Notes: a model not told the origin generated them from the sequence alone. A stretch of DNA of 64,000 bases from Taibaiella sp. (GCA_019739295.1 JAHHDV010000004.1:1-64000); one strand, 5' to 3'; numbered from the stretch's first letter, positions 11,653 to 20,905 are shown. Translations and numbers: made by a program.

Positions 11653-12891
11653 CTATCTCCTGAGCGTTTTCACCAGGTCATAATACAGGCTTTCGGCAAG
11701 CCTCATATCCTTGGTGACAATTTCAGATTGTGCCATTAAACCTTCGACAAAGGGTATTTCCCTGCTATAATTGGTGACCAGCTTTTCCGGCAGGCTGATC
11801 TTAGCCAGGTAATATCCGCTGTCCACCGGTATGGGACTGATATAACCTATGGTTCCCATCAGCGTTCCAAACTCCTGCCAGGGATAGGCATCAAACCTCA
11901 GCATTACCTTTTGCCCGGCAGCCACTTTGCCGAAATTGTTCTGCGGGACAAGGGTTTCCATATACATACGACTATGCTCCGGCATTATATAGGCAAGCAC
12001 CTGTCCGGCTTCTACCACCTGGTTTTCCTGGAGAAAGCTGCTGAAACTCAGCTTACCTTTTTCGGAAGCCATCAGCAGGTGTCGCTGCTTCCATTCCTCT
12101 ATCCGGCTTTTTATATTATAAACAGCCTGTCTGAATTCTGTCTTCTGCCTAGCCACCATATTATCAATTTCCACCAGTTCCTTGTTAATGGCATTCAGCT
12201 GGGATTCGTTGGAGATATAGCCCGATTTCATTTGAGGCTCCGCCATTTTTTTATTGATGTGCTGGCTTGTCAGCTCCCTGTATTCCTGTTCGGAGATCAA
12301 TTGCTCTTCAAGCAATTTTTTGTTTTTATCTAAGGTCGTATGGTTCAGGTCCAGGTCCTGACGGCTAAGTTGCTCCTGCTCCCTCAATACCTGACGGCTT
12401 TTACGGACAATGGATATGTCCTTGTTCAGCAGGCTCTTCTTCTTCTCTACATAGTCTCCCAATACATAATCCCTGTATGGCAGATAAGATTGTACAAAGC
12501 CCTGGTAGTCGGCCTGCAATTCTCCAAGGTTAGAGAACGAAAGATCCATAAGCTCCTCGATGCCTTCATTATCATTTCGCTCAATACTGTGATATAATTG
12601 CCCTATGAAAGCTTCAAACTTCAATACCTCCCCTATATCTGCAGTAGTCTCAACGCAACCAATGACATCATCTCTCTCCACCTCATCTCCGTTATCTTTC
12701 AGAAGAAGCTGCAATCTCCCCGGGACATGTGCGATTACCGGTTTGGGAGCATTGGTGCCGGTAAGCCGGGCAACGGAAATTACGGTTTCAGGATACCTGA
12801 TCCACCATGTAAAAAGTGCAACTACCGCCAATACCATACAGGTTATGGGGGTGCCGTATCTGGCAAGCTTATTTAACTTTATCTCTTTCAT
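11653..12891 (-). CDS. HlyD-family membrane fusion protein
   Basis: The 412-residue protein has one N-terminal membrane segment (ITCMVLAVVALFTWWI, about residues 17-32), a split biotinyl-lipoyl-like domain (VIAHVPGRLQLLLKDNGDEV and the C-terminal VVEAGQVLAYIMP), and a long central coiled coil (about residues 130-270). This is the layout of adaptors that bridge an inner-membrane ABC exporter to TolC. It lies 32 bp downstream of the C39 ABC exporter gene. Family assignment is secure; the cargo is inferred from context. Confidence 0.88.
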   Translation of the reverse strand: MKEIKLNKLARYGTPITCMVLAVVALFTWWIRYPETVISVARLTGTNAPKPVIAHVPGRLQLLLKDNGDEVERDDVIGCVETTADIGEVLKFEAFIGQLYHSIERNDNEGIEELMDLSFSNLGELQADYQGFVQSYLPYRDYVLGDYVEKKKSLLNKDISIVRKSRQVLREQEQLSRQDLDLNHTTLDKNKKLLEEQLISEQEYRELTSQHINKKMAEPQMKSGYISNESQLNAINKELVEIDNMVARQKTEFRQAVYNIKSRIEEWKQRHLLMASEKGKLSFSSFLQENQVVEAGQVLAYIMPEHSRMYMETLVPQNNFGKVAAGQKVMLRFDAYPWQEFGTLMGTIGYISPIPVDSGYYLAKISLPEKLVTNYSREIPFVEGLMAQSEIVTKDMRLAESLYYDLVKTLRR

Positions 12892-12923
12892 TTCATAGTT
12901 TGACGGATTTTCAATGGCAATGA

Positions 12924-15131
12924 TCAGTTGCCCAGTTCGAGCTGGTTTCTGACCAGTTCATAGTACTTTCCCTTTATGGCTGTAAGCTCATTATGCGTAC
13001 CCTCCTCCACTATTTCACCATTCTCCAGCACTACTATTTTGTCTGCATTCTTCACTGTACTCAACCTGTGAGCGACCACCACCACTGTCTTGCCGATAAA
13101 AAAGGACTCCAGGTTTTCCAGGATCACTTTTTCATTGTTGGCATCCAGCGAGTTGGTTGCTTCATCAAAAAGCAGGAGATCGGGATCTTTGTAAACCGCC
13201 CTGGCTATCAGTATCCTTTGACGCTGTCCCATACTGATACCTGTTCCTTCTATCCCAATCCTGGTGTGATAGCCCATCGGTAATCCACCTATAAACTCTT
13301 TGACATTAGCCATACCTGCAGCGTATGCCAACCTTTCCATATCAGGTTCCGCTATGCCAACGGCTATATTGCCTGCTATACTTTCATTGAAGATATAACC
13401 ATCCTGCATCACGCTCCCCACTCTGTCCCGCCAGAGCTTCGGTACGATCTGCTTCAATTCCTGATCATTATTTTCACTGTATACCTTTATCTGCCCTTTA
13501 TATTTTTCATCATAATACTTTTGTAAGATTTTCAGAAAAGTGGTCTTTCCGCTTCCGCTCATGCCCACTATCGCGGTCACCTTGCCGGCAGGAATCTCGA
13601 GGTTGATATTTTTTAATACCCGCTCATCTTCACCGGAAAAGTATCCGAAAACCAGGTTTTGAACCGATATGCCTATTTTAGAACTATAGTGCGTATTTGC
13701 TGCGTTTTGTAGATGTTGAGGCTCATCCTCCTCCGCGTGGATTTCGTTCAGCCGCTCCAACGAGATCTTTGCATCCTGGAATTCCTGCACGAACCCTGTA
13801 AACTGCTGAACGGGATTATTGAGCGCGCCGAGTATATATTGTATGGCAAGCATAGCTCCCAGAGTAAGATCTCCCCGGATAACGGAAGTCGCCACGATAG
13901 CCGTTACAAGCAGGTTCTTGCCTTCGTTAATAAAGAGCGCACCTGCATTCTGGGCCTGGCTCAGCGAAAGGTTTTTAAACCCGATGCCAAACAAGCCCCG
14001 CTGCATATTTTCCCATTTCCAGCGGAACGGGGTTTCCGCGTTGTACATTTTGATTTCCTGCATACCCTGTACCATTTCCATGGTTGCGGAATTCTCCCTG
14101 GATGCAAGCGCAAATTGCTTATAATTCAATCTTCTTCTGGCCCGGAGGAATAAGGATATCCAAAACAGATAAAGGATGCTGCCCATAAGAAATATAAAGA
14201 ACACGGACGTACTGTACATCAGCATCACGAATGAATATACCACCAGGTTCACCGTCGAGAAGAGCATATTGATGCTATTCCCGGTCAGGAACCTTTCTAT
14301 GCGGTGCTGGTCACCGATACGCTGCATGATATCCCCGGTTTGTTTGGTATCAAAATAAGAAATAGGCAGGCGCATCAGCTTTTTCCAAAAGTCGGTCAGC
14401 AGGGAAAGGTTGATCCTGGTGGAGATATACAGCAGTAAGCCTTGCCTCGAAAACTCCACTATAGTTCTGCCAAGCATCAGCACGAACTGGGCAATAAGGG
14501 CAATATAGACGAATTGGATATCCCGCATATTGACGCCCCGGTCCACGATCCCCTGCGTCAGGAAGGGGATCAGCAGTTGAAACAGGCTTGCGGCACCGAG
14601 ACCCAGCAGTATCTGGAAAAAATAGCCTTTATGCTGGTATAAATAGGAGAATAACGTGGACCAGGTTACTTTACTGCTGACTTGCTCCGCCTGCTCTTCC
14701 TCCGCTTTGAAAAAATCCGGAGAAGGCTCCAAAAGTAAGGCGACACCTTCTTTGTTGTCTCTTCCATGCCACATCTCACGGAAATGGTCCTCGTCTATAG
14801 TCATGATCCCTTCAGCAGCAGGATCGGCAACCGTGTATTTCGAATGTCTGATCCTGTGAAGCACGACAAAGTGGTTGTTGCTCCAGTGAAGTATACAGGG
14901 CATGGGCGCTTCGGTCAGGTCCCCGGTCTTAACTTTCACACCAAGCGTATTGAATCCGATCTGTTCTGCCGCATAGCTGATGGCATACATGCTCACGCCC
15001 TGTTTTCCCGTTTCGCAGATGCGCCGCAGCTTGTTAATGCTGTATTCCCGCCCGTATTGCTTAGCTACCATCTTGAGGCAAGTAGCACCGCAATCCATTT
15101 TTTCCAGTTGCTTGTAGAAGGCGTATTTCAA
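12924..15131 (-). CDS. C39-peptidase ABC transporter (peptide processing and export)
   Basis: At 735 residues this matches peptidase-containing ABC transporters. The N-terminal C39 domain has catalytic Cys14 (MDCGATCL), His87 (NNHFVVL) and Asp103 (ADPA). A six-helix permease follows (about 165-445), then a nucleotide-binding domain with Walker A GMSGSGKTT, a variant signature ISMGQ, Walker B LLLFDEA and H-loop VVAHRLST. C39 domains cut leader peptides after a double glycine; the only such leader nearby is ILGG in the precursor at 18757-19038. Unlike its neighbours upstream, the frame is intact over 2.2 kb. It starts 44 bp after the SPASM gene. Confidence 0.93.
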   Translation of the reverse strand: MKYAFYKQLEKMDCGATCLKMVAKQYGREYSINKLRRICETGKQGVSMYAISYAAEQIGFNTLGVKVKTGDLTEAPMPCILHWSNNHFVVLHRIRHSKYTVADPAAEGIMTIDEDHFREMWHGRDNKEGVALLLEPSPDFFKAEEEQAEQVSSKVTWSTLFSYLYQHKGYFFQILLGLGAASLFQLLIPFLTQGIVDRGVNMRDIQFVYIALIAQFVLMLGRTIVEFSRQGLLLYISTRINLSLLTDFWKKLMRLPISYFDTKQTGDIMQRIGDQHRIERFLTGNSINMLFSTVNLVVYSFVMLMYSTSVFFIFLMGSILYLFWISLFLRARRRLNYKQFALASRENSATMEMVQGMQEIKMYNAETPFRWKWENMQRGLFGIGFKNLSLSQAQNAGALFINEGKNLLVTAIVATSVIRGDLTLGAMLAIQYILGALNNPVQQFTGFVQEFQDAKISLERLNEIHAEEDEPQHLQNAANTHYSSKIGISVQNLVFGYFSGEDERVLKNINLEIPAGKVTAIVGMSGSGKTTFLKILQKYYDEKYKGQIKVYSENNDQELKQIVPKLWRDRVGSVMQDGYIFNESIAGNIAVGIAEPDMERLAYAAGMANVKEFIGGLPMGYHTRIGIEGTGISMGQRQRILIARAVYKDPDLLLFDEATNSLDANNEKVILENLESFFIGKTVVVVAHRLSTVKNADKIVVLENGEIVEEGTHNELTAIKGKYYELVRNQLELGN

Positions 15132-15174
15132 GGGTTTGGTTTTTGGGTTAGCTATATAATGGCTACATGATCGT

Positions 15175-16283
15175 TTATAAGGTTTCTTTCATACCATAAT
15201 GCACAATGGCTTCTTGTTTCAACGGGTTTATGCTCCATTCCTGCCATTCGCAGGTATAAGGATCATAACCACATTTAAGCGGTGCTGCATAGATATCCTC
15301 CGGATCATCAAGGTAGGCCCCTGCAATCTGTGCAGACATGCCGGAACTCGCAGTCCCCTGCATTTTGTGACCCGGTCTTTGGTAATGCTCCAGTATTTTT
15401 TAAACCCGGGTTTCATCAATGCCTGTGCCAGTGTCGTATCTCTTATATTGCCATAGCGCTCTTTCATACTCGGGCAATTCCTGATATTCCCTTCAGCATC
15501 GACTGCAATTTTCCTGTTCAGGCAGGTATTGTGGCGAAGGGAATTCGGTAAAGAAAGGTTTGCTGCTGGTAAAGTACTCGGGGGATGCAACCCCACAGCT
15601 ATGTATGCCGATCTTACCTTTCACATGAATGATCTTACACCTGTATTTCTGGCTTTCTTCCACCTTTTCACCAGGCGCATTGCAAAGGATGAGTTTCGTG
15701 CAGGATGGAATTTTTTTGCAGCAAGCTGTTCAATGTCTTCCAGGGAACCCAAGGCCTGGTAACTACAAACAACAGAAAGGCCGGAAAACCTGCAGGTACG
15801 ATGAACAAAGCCTGACAATTCATGGATTACCTCCGCCCCATGGCTCCCGAGAAATCGCAACTGAAGAAATGCACACCCGATTTTGGAAAGGTCCGCTATG
15901 CTTTGCTTGAACAGCTCCTTTGTATCTTCATTGTAGTCCATAACGGCATTGGTCAGCTGGTAAGGATAGTCCCACTCATTCCACTTTTCCTTGTTTACAT
16001 GATTCAATAGCCCTTCCGGTGAAGCGAACAGGTATCCATAGTTCCTGGAGATCAGGAAGGAAAAGTAACTGAGAATTGTCTTTTTATTCCCATACCCATA
16101 CAGATCGCAGATCTCACCGATGGACCGGTTCTTTGCCTGGTCTGTAATGTCAGCCAAAACAGTGGGAATCAAGTCGAAAAGGCCGCTGTCCACGTTCTGG
16201 ATGAGCGATCGGTTCGCCCCTCTCACTACAATGGAAGAAGATAATAAAACGAAATACTTATTGGTATCAATTCTGGAACCCAT
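15175..16283 (-). CDS. gwsS: SPASM-domain peptide maturase of a grasp-with-spasm system, frame broken
   Basis: The start is placed at the ATG at 16283, overlapping the preceding small gene by 17 bp. The frame is broken at 15711-15717 (A7), 15539-15541 (C3), 15355-15358 and 15318-15321 (both G4). Correcting the runs gives 368 residues. They also restore the SPASM cysteines: C-x10-G-x4-C (CLNRKIAVDAEGNIRNC) followed by C-x2-C-x5-C-x2-C (CRDCEFRHVCTDC). There is no radical-SAM CxxxCxxC motif at the N-terminus, as expected for the SPASM partner of grasp-with-spasm systems. This partner works with an ATP-grasp ligase and is thought to bind FeS and assist peptide recognition or modification. Confidence 0.8.
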
Positions 16284-16491
16284 ATCTTGTAATTGGTTTA
16301 TAGAAATATTGTTTGGTGGACATTTGATTTTGGGTGTAGGTAGACGGGAATGTTCTTTCAATATGTCTTCCCCGCTTGAGGTTCAACCTCATCTCGTCAT
16401 TGATAAGCTGGTATTTTGCAATCAGATAATTAAGGGGAACTAAATGAAAGTCCTTCCTCTTCACCAGCTTCTTTTTCCTTGGTCTTTTCAT
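16267..16491 (-). CDS. Small basic protein of unknown function in the RiPP operon
   Basis: A 74-residue frame starts MKRPRKKKLVKRKDFHLVP and is strongly basic. It runs directly between the ATP-grasp and SPASM genes and its end overlaps the SPASM start by 17 bp, which suggests translational coupling. I do not recognise the family. It lacks a double-glycine leader, so it is not an obvious precursor. It could be a peptide-binding or assembly subunit of the maturation complex, or an N-terminal extension of the SPASM protein if the frame is shifted here as elsewhere. Confidence 0.5.
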   Translation of the reverse strand: MKRPRKKKLVKRKDFHLVPLNYLIAKYQLINDEMRLNLKRGRHIERTFPSTYTQNQMSTKQYFYKPITRYGFQN

Positions 16492-16519
16492 ACTTTTATA
16501 GTTTTAATGGTCAGATTGG

Positions 16520-17550
16520 TTACCTATCTTTCCTTCTTTGCAAATCGGTTCCCCAGGGTTGATAGCCCATCAGTTGTTTGGCCATATCCCTTTCTATATA
16601 GGCATTATTTAAAGTACTGATAAAGTCAATTTGTCCGACAGGGTTAAACTCCAGGAAAACAACCTGGTCATCTTTCGTCAGCAGGAGATCGGCAGACCCG
16701 CTCTCTATGTCCATTGCAGCAGCCAGGCTGATCAATTTTTCTTCAATGTCCTTAGGCAGCACGTAGGTATCTACGGTCATCTGCTTCACGGACCGGAAAT
16801 CATATTTACTTCCGGATGAATCCGGCGAATAAATGACCATGGTATACCTGAGATCCAGGAAAAAGAAAAACCTCAGGTCGGCCTTTTTGTTGACCGCATT
16901 CTGGAAACAGGGAAGGAAAAAAGGTGGTAACACCTTTCAGGTTTTTTCTTTTCTACGGCATAAGTGCCCTGCATCAGAAACAGGTTATCGCTGTGCAAAA
17001 CCATGATATCGCTGATGTTTTTTCGTGATCTGCAGTCCTTCCTCCTGACCTTTTTTCTCAATCGCTCCGACTTCCCGGGTAACCATCGTATTCGGAATTG
17101 AAAGTCCCAGCCTTTTGGCCTGGCAGAGACACTCCAGCTTATTGATATTGTACCGCAGGGGATTGTTGATCCTTATGATCCTGTCCGGGATCAATCCATA
17201 GACAAAACTCATTGAGCACTTTCAGTTCATTCTGTAAATGGCTTTTCATTTTTTCATTGACAGCATCGTCCGTTGGAAAGACATCATTGGTAATGTCCGG
17301 GACGTGGTTTAAAAAATTGCCCCGCCGGAACCAGATCACATCAAACGCAAAAAAGATCGAATTTTTGTTGCCCGGTGGCAATGAGCACCTGTTCGGTGCT
17401 GCTGTTCAGCACAAGGCTGTCGATCCATACATCCTGGACATCGCTGTTGATGCGAATACAGCCGGCGCCAAAATAGCTCAGCCATTCGCACACCTTATCA
17501 GCGGTAATATCATCGCTTTCACTCAAAATTAAAATCTTCCTTTTTTTCAT
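16520..17550 (-). CDS. gwsG: ATP-grasp peptide maturase of a grasp-with-spasm system, frame broken
   Basis: Five mononucleotide runs interrupt the frame (17371-17373, 17204-17207, 17018-17023, 16942-16947, 16903-16904); removing one base from each gives one frame of 341 residues, the usual size. The rejoined protein starts MKKRKILILSESDD, continues through FFAFDVIWFRRGNF, IRINNPLRYNINKLECL and GVTTFFPSLFQNAV, and ends in the ATP-grasp metal site VFLEFNPVGQ. Such enzymes are graspetide ligases: they use ATP to form ester or amide links between Asp/Glu side chains and Ser/Thr/Lys in a precursor. No stop arises from base substitution, so the gene is probably functional in vivo. Confidence 0.82.
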
Positions 17551-18606
17551 ACTTTATGAAAGTTCCGTTCTCTGAACCGGAGAGTGTGTGAATTAATTTT
17601 TCTATCTCTTTTTCATCAGGGATCATCACCGTATTTTCAGGTGGAAAGGCAAATGCTGCTTTATTCAGGAAAGCATAAACCGGTGAATTTGCGGCAGTCC
17701 ACAATATCCTGGAGGTATATTTCCCGCCTTTTCCTGTTCAACTGTTCCCTCCTGGGCACATCCGGGATAAACAATACTATGATACTTTTGACCGGAAGCG
17801 AATTTAGAAGTAATGCTGCCATAGATCGAGCCGTTGATGCAGCCCGCATCACTGCGCCAGTCAGACAAGCGAGGCGCATTCCGATAGCTATAGAACTTGC
17901 AGCTATGGTCATAGACAGACGCAAGGTAGCGGCTGTCCAGGCAGCCCGTCAGGATAAGGCTGTCGGTAAGCGGTTTATTATAAAACCCCCAGGGTGCCGC
18001 ATGCTGTAATAAAAGATCAATGGAACCTGTTCCTCTCGCCCCTATTTCATCTTCTGCCCGCAAACCATGTTTGAGCAGGTACCTGAAGATATTGACCAGG
18101 TTATGGTAATTGGAGGAATCCATAACCCTGATCCGGTCGATCACCGAAGCATGGTAAATATCAGGATGCAACCGGCGGGCCTCCTGGTCCTTCTCTACCA
18201 GCTGCTCGAGCAAGGCTGCCAGTTCTTGATTATTTGTCCGGTTGCAATCCTTATGATCCAGCAAATCGCAATAAGGTGCTATTTTAGGATACCTGGCATA
18301 ATACTCATGAACACATCTGCCTTTTCCTTGCAATATTTTAAGACAGCGGATTATCTCAGCCGTATCAGGATACCGGCTTTCCGTAAGCGCGAATATCAGA
18401 TTGTTCACATCAAGGGAAAAAGGGCTTTCCAAAAGTTTAAATGCCTCTTTATATAATATTATTGCAGCCGGGTAATCATTCCTGACGACGGATTTCGTCG
18501 CCTCGTGTACTTTTTCAAAATACTTCCTGATCTTCATGGTATCCTGGCCTGAAAGACTTTTTGAAATACAGATGATGGATAGAAAAAAAATAAACACTTT
18601 TTTCAT
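17519..18606 (-). CDS. Exported unknown protein of the RiPP operon, frame broken near the 3' end
   Basis: A signal peptide (VFIFFLSIICISKSLSGQ) precedes about 340 residues of mostly helical sequence with no family I recognise. A short TPR-like start (AAIILYKEAFKLLE) is visible. Two run errors, at 17764-17766 (C3) and 17680-17681 (G2), explain the 3' breaks; corrected, the protein has 361 residues and ends EKKEDFNFE, overlapping the ATP-grasp start by about 30 bp. Position between the precursor and the ligase suggests a periplasmic role, for example immunity, sensing or peptide handling. This is inference from context only. Confidence 0.6.
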
Positions 18607-18703
18607 GGGTTGAGCATTTTATTTGCGACTGTGCCGCGGTTGTTTTAAAACTCATATAATGCTTCCTTATGAAGCTTTTGGAGCAATGACATGCTTGTTA
18701 AAA

Positions 18704-18738
18704 GCCTTGTGCTTACCGGTAATCCATAAGCACAAGGC
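18704..18738 (-). terminator. 12-bp perfect hairpin after the precursor gene
   Basis: GCCTTGTGCTTA and its exact complement enclose an 11-base loop; on the minus strand the stem is followed by TTTT. It lies 19 bases after the precursor stop and 98 bases before the next start. Partial termination here would yield more precursor mRNA than maturation-enzyme mRNA, a common arrangement in RiPP operons. Confidence 0.65.
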
Positions 18739-18756
18739 AGGATTTAATCCGGATCT

Positions 18757-19038
18757 CTAGAAGTCATTCACCCAGTCTTGGAAATACTGACTGTTATAAA
18801 ATTCCTGAGCTGATCCGAAATGAGAGCAAAATGCATGCATAGAACTGGGTCTATCGCGGTCGTAGGCATCTGCAACGTAATCACGCGTTACGCCATCGCC
18901 TATATCATATTGCCCGCCATCCGTTGTGTAATAATTCCGGGCTCCGCCCAGGATTTGTTTCAATCCGTCAATTCTCTTATCCGAGAACTTTTCGAGTACG
19001 GGCAGTCTTGTGCTGCCCGGGAGTGTGACATTTCTCAT
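18757..19038 (-). CDS. Double-glycine leader RiPP precursor peptide
   Basis: The 93-residue peptide has a leader (residues 1-32) ending GLKQILGG, the classic double-glycine cleavage site for C39 peptidases such as the one encoded in this operon. The 61-residue core (33-93) starts ARNYYTTDGGQYDIGDG and is rich in Tyr, Asp, Thr, Ser and Gly, offering the Thr/Ser donors and Asp/Glu acceptors that ATP-grasp ligases cross-link. It has one Cys (residue 71) and an aromatic, acidic tail (YFQDWVNDF). It is the first gene of the operon and is followed by a hairpin. I know of no characterised peptide with this core. Confidence 0.72.
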   Translation of the reverse strand: MRNVTLPGSTRLPVLEKFSDKRIDGLKQILGGARNYYTTDGGQYDIGDGVTRDYVADAYDRDRPSSMHAFCSHFGSAQEFYNSQYFQDWVNDF

Positions 19039-19849
19039 AAGGTTAAAATTTATTGATCATTAAAATATCCCTTTCCGCATATGGGTTTGTAGCGTATACC
19101 CTTCCATGAATACTGAATGACACAGCCCGGCTGTATGGGTATCAATCCCGGAATGGTATCGGTTTATTCCATCACCGTCCTCAATCGATTTATTCTTTGG
19201 TCTCAATTGAGGAGTAAGGACCGCAATCTGTCGACTGATATTTTTAAACGAATATTCCTGTACGCACAAAAGCGCCGCGGGGTTACGCTCTCGTCCTCCG
19301 GGCTCTTGCAGGGCCCTTGCCACAAGTAAACATAAACACCCACGACGCTCAGGTCACGGGCGTTTAACAATTACTCGGTTGGCGGCCTTTATAAGGTGCA
19401 AGATTTGGAGGGCCAACTTTGTTTTGCTAAACGCAAATAGTATTAAAAAAAGGGGCGAATAAATAAGGATCTGCCAGTCCGTTCATGCAGCTGATCGCGG
19501 GAATCTATACATCAGGAAGATTGAGTATGTAAGAGAATTCTGTGCACATAAAAAGGCGTGGAACTCCACTTACCGCATTAGAGGTACTGGCATACCCGCA
19601 AACGAATAAGAGAGCCCACGCCCGGGTCGTGAGCTGGTTCATCTTATCCTCTCGTTTGCTTTGAAAAGTGCCAGTTTTCTAATGCGAGATTCTAAGCGAA
19701 CAGCTTTAAATTTCTTTAATAGCAGTATCGCAAATTTAGAATTAATTCATAACTCCGATTAACCCATTTTTTGCAAATATAATGAACTTTTTATAAAAGT
19801 ACGCTATAACGTAATGAAAAAATTTTTATTAGTCTTTTGCTTTGTATGG
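19039..19849. other. Long structured non-coding region between precursor and HTH regulator
   Basis: About 800 bp without a convincing gene. The right part (19574-19686) folds into a rod listed separately. A second cluster of hairpins lies at 19378-19437: GTTGGC pairs with GCCAAC around CCTT/AAGG, and TTTGC pairs with GCAAA. The region must also hold the divergent promoters of the RiPP operon and the regulator. A minus-strand frame at 19060-19323 shows no leader or family features. Confidence 0.5.
19574..19686 (+). ncRNA. Candidate rod-shaped structured RNA
   Basis: Five nested complementary blocks line up colinearly: 19574-19582 with 19678-19686 (9 bp), 19586-19592 with 19669-19675 (7 bp), 19598-19605 with 19652-19659 (8 bp), 19606-19611 with 19642-19647 (6 bp), and 19617-19620 with 19628-19631 at the tip. 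This gives a long hairpin with internal bubbles, broadly like 6S RNA. I could not match a conserved 6S, SRP, RNase P or tmRNA motif, so class and strand are open; the plus strand is chosen arbitrarily. Confidence 0.4.
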
Positions 19850-20216
19850 ATGATAGAAGAGGAATTAAGACTGAAATATAGGATAAAGATTGCTCTTGCT
19901 CTTCATGAGTTGAAAAGGATGAATGCCGATCATAACAGGAAATTAAACTTAGCGGAACCTGATGCAGACTATAAAAACAGCTCTTACGAAAAAATTGCAA
20001 CAGAAGTAGATATAAGATCTGCAACGGTTTCAGACCTTTTTAATTTCAATGATGATTCCAAAATAAGCACACTCGTTGCAACCATAGTGGGGATGAACAG
20101 GACGATGACCGAATTCGGAGAAGTGTTCGATACAATCACTGAAAAACAAATAGCCCAGTTCCTAAAAAAGAAGGAAAAATCGAAAACGGGAAAGAGCAAA
20201 AAAAAATGCAGGCTGA
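19850..20216 (+). CDS. Helix-turn-helix regulator beside the RiPP operon
   Basis: The ATG at 19850 is preferred over the in-frame ATG at 19814, whose first twelve residues are hydrophobic and unlike a DNA-binding protein. The product shows an HTH (YEKIATEVDIRSATVSDLF, about residues 44-62) and a lysine-rich tail. The frame runs on because of an A9 run (20198-20206). With eight A it stops at 20216 inside a terminator hairpin, giving 121 residues. It is divergent from the RiPP operon across the structured region, so control of that operon is plausible but not shown. Confidence 0.6.
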
Positions 20217-20230
20217 GAAGCCCGCATTTT
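20203..20230 (+). terminator. Rho-independent terminator of the HTH gene
   Basis: AAAATGC and GGCT pair with AGCC and GCATTTT around a 4-base loop, with one opposed A/C mismatch, ending in TTTT. The corrected stop codon of the HTH gene lies within the loop side of this hairpin. Confidence 0.7.
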
Positions 20231-20352
20231 AAGTTGGCAGGAGTTCCGGTATCCATATTTCTCTTTGTCTCTCCCTTATTCCTCTCCGACCAGAATACGG
20301 TTATAGATGTACTCAATAATTATGAGTCATCAGAATCCTATAACTTTGTCTT

Positions 20353-20875
20353 ATGGATGTGATTCAAAATAAAATAGCAGAAAGCGGGCTCATCACCCTT
20401 GACCTGGAACAGTATATGCCTGACCCGGGTTCTGTAGCTACATTCGATATCCAGCCATTTTTATTCCAGGGACTGATCCTGAGAGAGAAAGATTTCCGTG
20501 CAGCCCTGGCAGATCACGATTTTTTCTGTTTACAGGGATAAATATGTAGGGGTGTATTGCAGTTCGGATGCGCTGATCCCTATGTGGGCATATATGCTGG
20601 TCATGACCTACCTGCAGGGTATCGCCCGGAAAGTATATGCCGGTGATGCGGACGATGTTGCGAACCTGGTGGCTATAGCATGTATTGAAGAACTGGATAC
20701 GGCTGCATTTGAAGGAGGCAGACTCGTTATCAAAGGCTGTGGCAAAAGAAATGCCGGGGAGGGTTTATATCTGGCGATTTCCCAAAAACTACTACCTGTA
20801 GCCAGGTCGATTATGTTTGGTGAACCATGCTCCACTGTCCCTATTTATAAGAAAAAGAAAGCCGGCAGCAGCTAA
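20353..20875 (+). CDS. DUF2480 family protein, frame broken in a T6 run
   Basis: Two frames join at the T6 run 20520-20525; with five T the product has 173 residues, the family's usual length. It matches DUF2480 over its whole length: SGLITLDLEQY, FLFQGLILREKDFR, CSSDALIPMWAYML, RLVIKGCGK and the C-terminal FGEPCSTVPIYKKK. DUF2480 is a conserved Bacteroidota protein of unknown function. The GCGK and GEPCS motifs contain conserved cysteines that could bind a metal (inference). Confidence 0.85.
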
Positions 20876-20905
20876 CTACTGTTCCTGTGCATACAGGATC
20901 GAATA

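Noticed and set aside
16520..17550. ATP-grasp gene as a decayed pseudogene
   Set aside because: All breaks lie in base runs, no stop arises by substitution, and corrected length and metal-site motif are normal.
19060..19323. Minus-strand frame as a second RiPP precursor
   Set aside because: It has no double-glycine leader, no similarity to the first precursor and an unlikely composition; it lies in a structured non-coding stretch.
19574..19686. Firm 6S, SRP, RNase P or tmRNA call
   Set aside because: The rod shape fits 6S loosely but no diagnostic conserved sequence was found on either strand.
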